Source: Bacillota bacterium (GTDB lineage Bacteria > Bacillota > Clostridia > Lachnospirales > Lachnospiraceae). Taken from it: DNA of 24,391 nt. The notes under the pieces were generated by a model, which worked only from the letters and a program-made list of their open reading frames with translations, did no database searches and was not told the origin of the DNA. This document shows, piece by piece, positions 23,971 to 24,391 of this stretch (position 1 is its first letter; every line of letters starts with the position of its first letter). The translations under genes were made by a program, and so were the position numbers. The DNA lies in contig JAEZKD010000018.1 in NCBI GenBank assembly GCA_023415655.1, positions 1 through 24,391 of the forward strand, in the 5' to 3' direction.

Positions 23971-24096
23971 TAGGAGGATTTAGAGGTTCTTAGTATCTCA
24001 TTCAACACCCCAGCAATTCCAGAAAGGACGTCTGGAAAGGCTGATCTGAGGAATGGAGGCCGAATACAAGCCTTTTGCAGACACTAAGTGCTCCTA
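23971..24096 (-). ncRNA. Candidate multibranched structured RNA
   Basis: Predicted on the minus strand. The closing helix TAGGAG/CTCCTA (24091-24096 with 23971-23976) is followed by a 9-bp helix (24080-24088 with 23989-23997) holding one G-U that would be A-C on the plus strand, hence the strand. Inside are two arms. One is AGGC/GCCT (24070-24073 with 24057-24060). The other is CAGC/GCTG (24040-24043 with 24011-24014) capped by a 7-bp hairpin TTCCAGA/TCTGGAA. Base composition is markedly richer in GC than the flanks. No family is recognised; it lies upstream of the hydrogenase-like gene but has that gene's promoter in between. Confidence 0.5.
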
Positions 24097-24270
24097 CCTT
24101 CACCATGAAACGTACGATGTTTGCATCTTTAAAATCAATTTCATATCAATTAGTGTTGTTGATCTTCTACAAATGAAAGACTGTTCCTAGTTATAAAAAT
24201 ACTTTATCTAGATGAGTAACCTTATTCTTACGTTTTAATTATTCTAAGTTTATCGTTAATTGTGTATATA

Positions 24271-24391
24271 TTTTCATTCAATTAATCTGGCCATTCACTT
24301 CTTCTCACCGACTAAATTCAACTTTTCATTCCGTTATGCATCTTTTCACTCGATTAGTCGGGCACCTTTCACTTCCTCCCACCGACTAAAT
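24271..24391. repeat. Direct repeats at the right edge
   Basis: Two related blocks of about 47-49 nt (24271-24317 and 24343-24391), each running from TTTTCA.TC.ATTA to CACCGACTAAAT, 72 nt apart. The second also contains ATTAGTCGG, complementary to the block end CCGACTAAAT, giving a hairpin. The array continues out of the window. No open frame is seen on either strand, and 24100-24270 is AT-rich with nothing recognised. Confidence 0.65.

Overview
The window looks like a chromosomal segment of a low-GC, endospore-former-type Firmicute, most likely a member of the Lachnospiraceae (Lachnoclostridium/Clostridium phytofermentans-like). The reasons are the AT-rich sequence, strong AGGAGG-type ribosome binding sites, a Gram-positive PolC, the pyrH-frr-uppS-cdsA-dxr-rseP order, and an [FeFe]-hydrogenase-like protein. 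The taxonomic assignment is an inference from gene content. Apart from one small damaged gene, every gene lies on the minus strand, so transcription runs from high to low coordinates.

Region by region, left to right: (1) 1-460 holds the first codons of a GNAT-like acetyltransferase gene with its promoter, and a tRNA-Glu(CUC) gene with a terminator. (2) 600-5870 is a sensing and efflux module. An OmpR-type response regulator and a membrane-embedded histidine kinase with no sensor domain are followed, after a gap with its own operator-like promoter, by a LolD/MacB-type ATPase and an 8-TM FtsX-type permease. This layout is typical of antimicrobial-peptide or cell-envelope stress detoxification. 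(3) 6119-18256 is a housekeeping cluster read pyrH, frr, uppS, cdsA, dxr, rseP, ispG, polC. It links UMP phosphorylation, ribosome recycling, undecaprenyl-PP and CDP-diacylglycerol synthesis, two MEP-pathway enzymes, site-2 proteolysis and replicative DNA synthesis. It is interrupted by two structured spacers: a 73-nt hairpin before ispG and a 630-bp run of three long palindromes between ispG and polC. (4) 18274-19239 is a bactofilin gene with its own promoter, directly upstream of pyrH. (5) 19320-21670 has a 32-bp degenerate tandem repeat, a lipoprotein gene, and a two-gene operon (coiled helical protein plus ArsR/DUF2087 regulator). (6) 21770-22280 has iteron-like direct repeats and a small plus-strand zinc-ribbon gene broken at a run of seven A. 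(7) 22428-24391 has an [FeFe]-hydrogenase-like gene behind an operator-like palindrome, a candidate multibranched RNA, and direct repeats that run off the right edge.

No insertion sequence, prophage or CRISPR array was seen. The most unusual material is non-coding: the triple palindrome (10662-11292), the candidate structured RNA (23971-24096), the 32-bp tandem array (19324-19545) and the iterons (21779-21865). All functional statements for these are inference.
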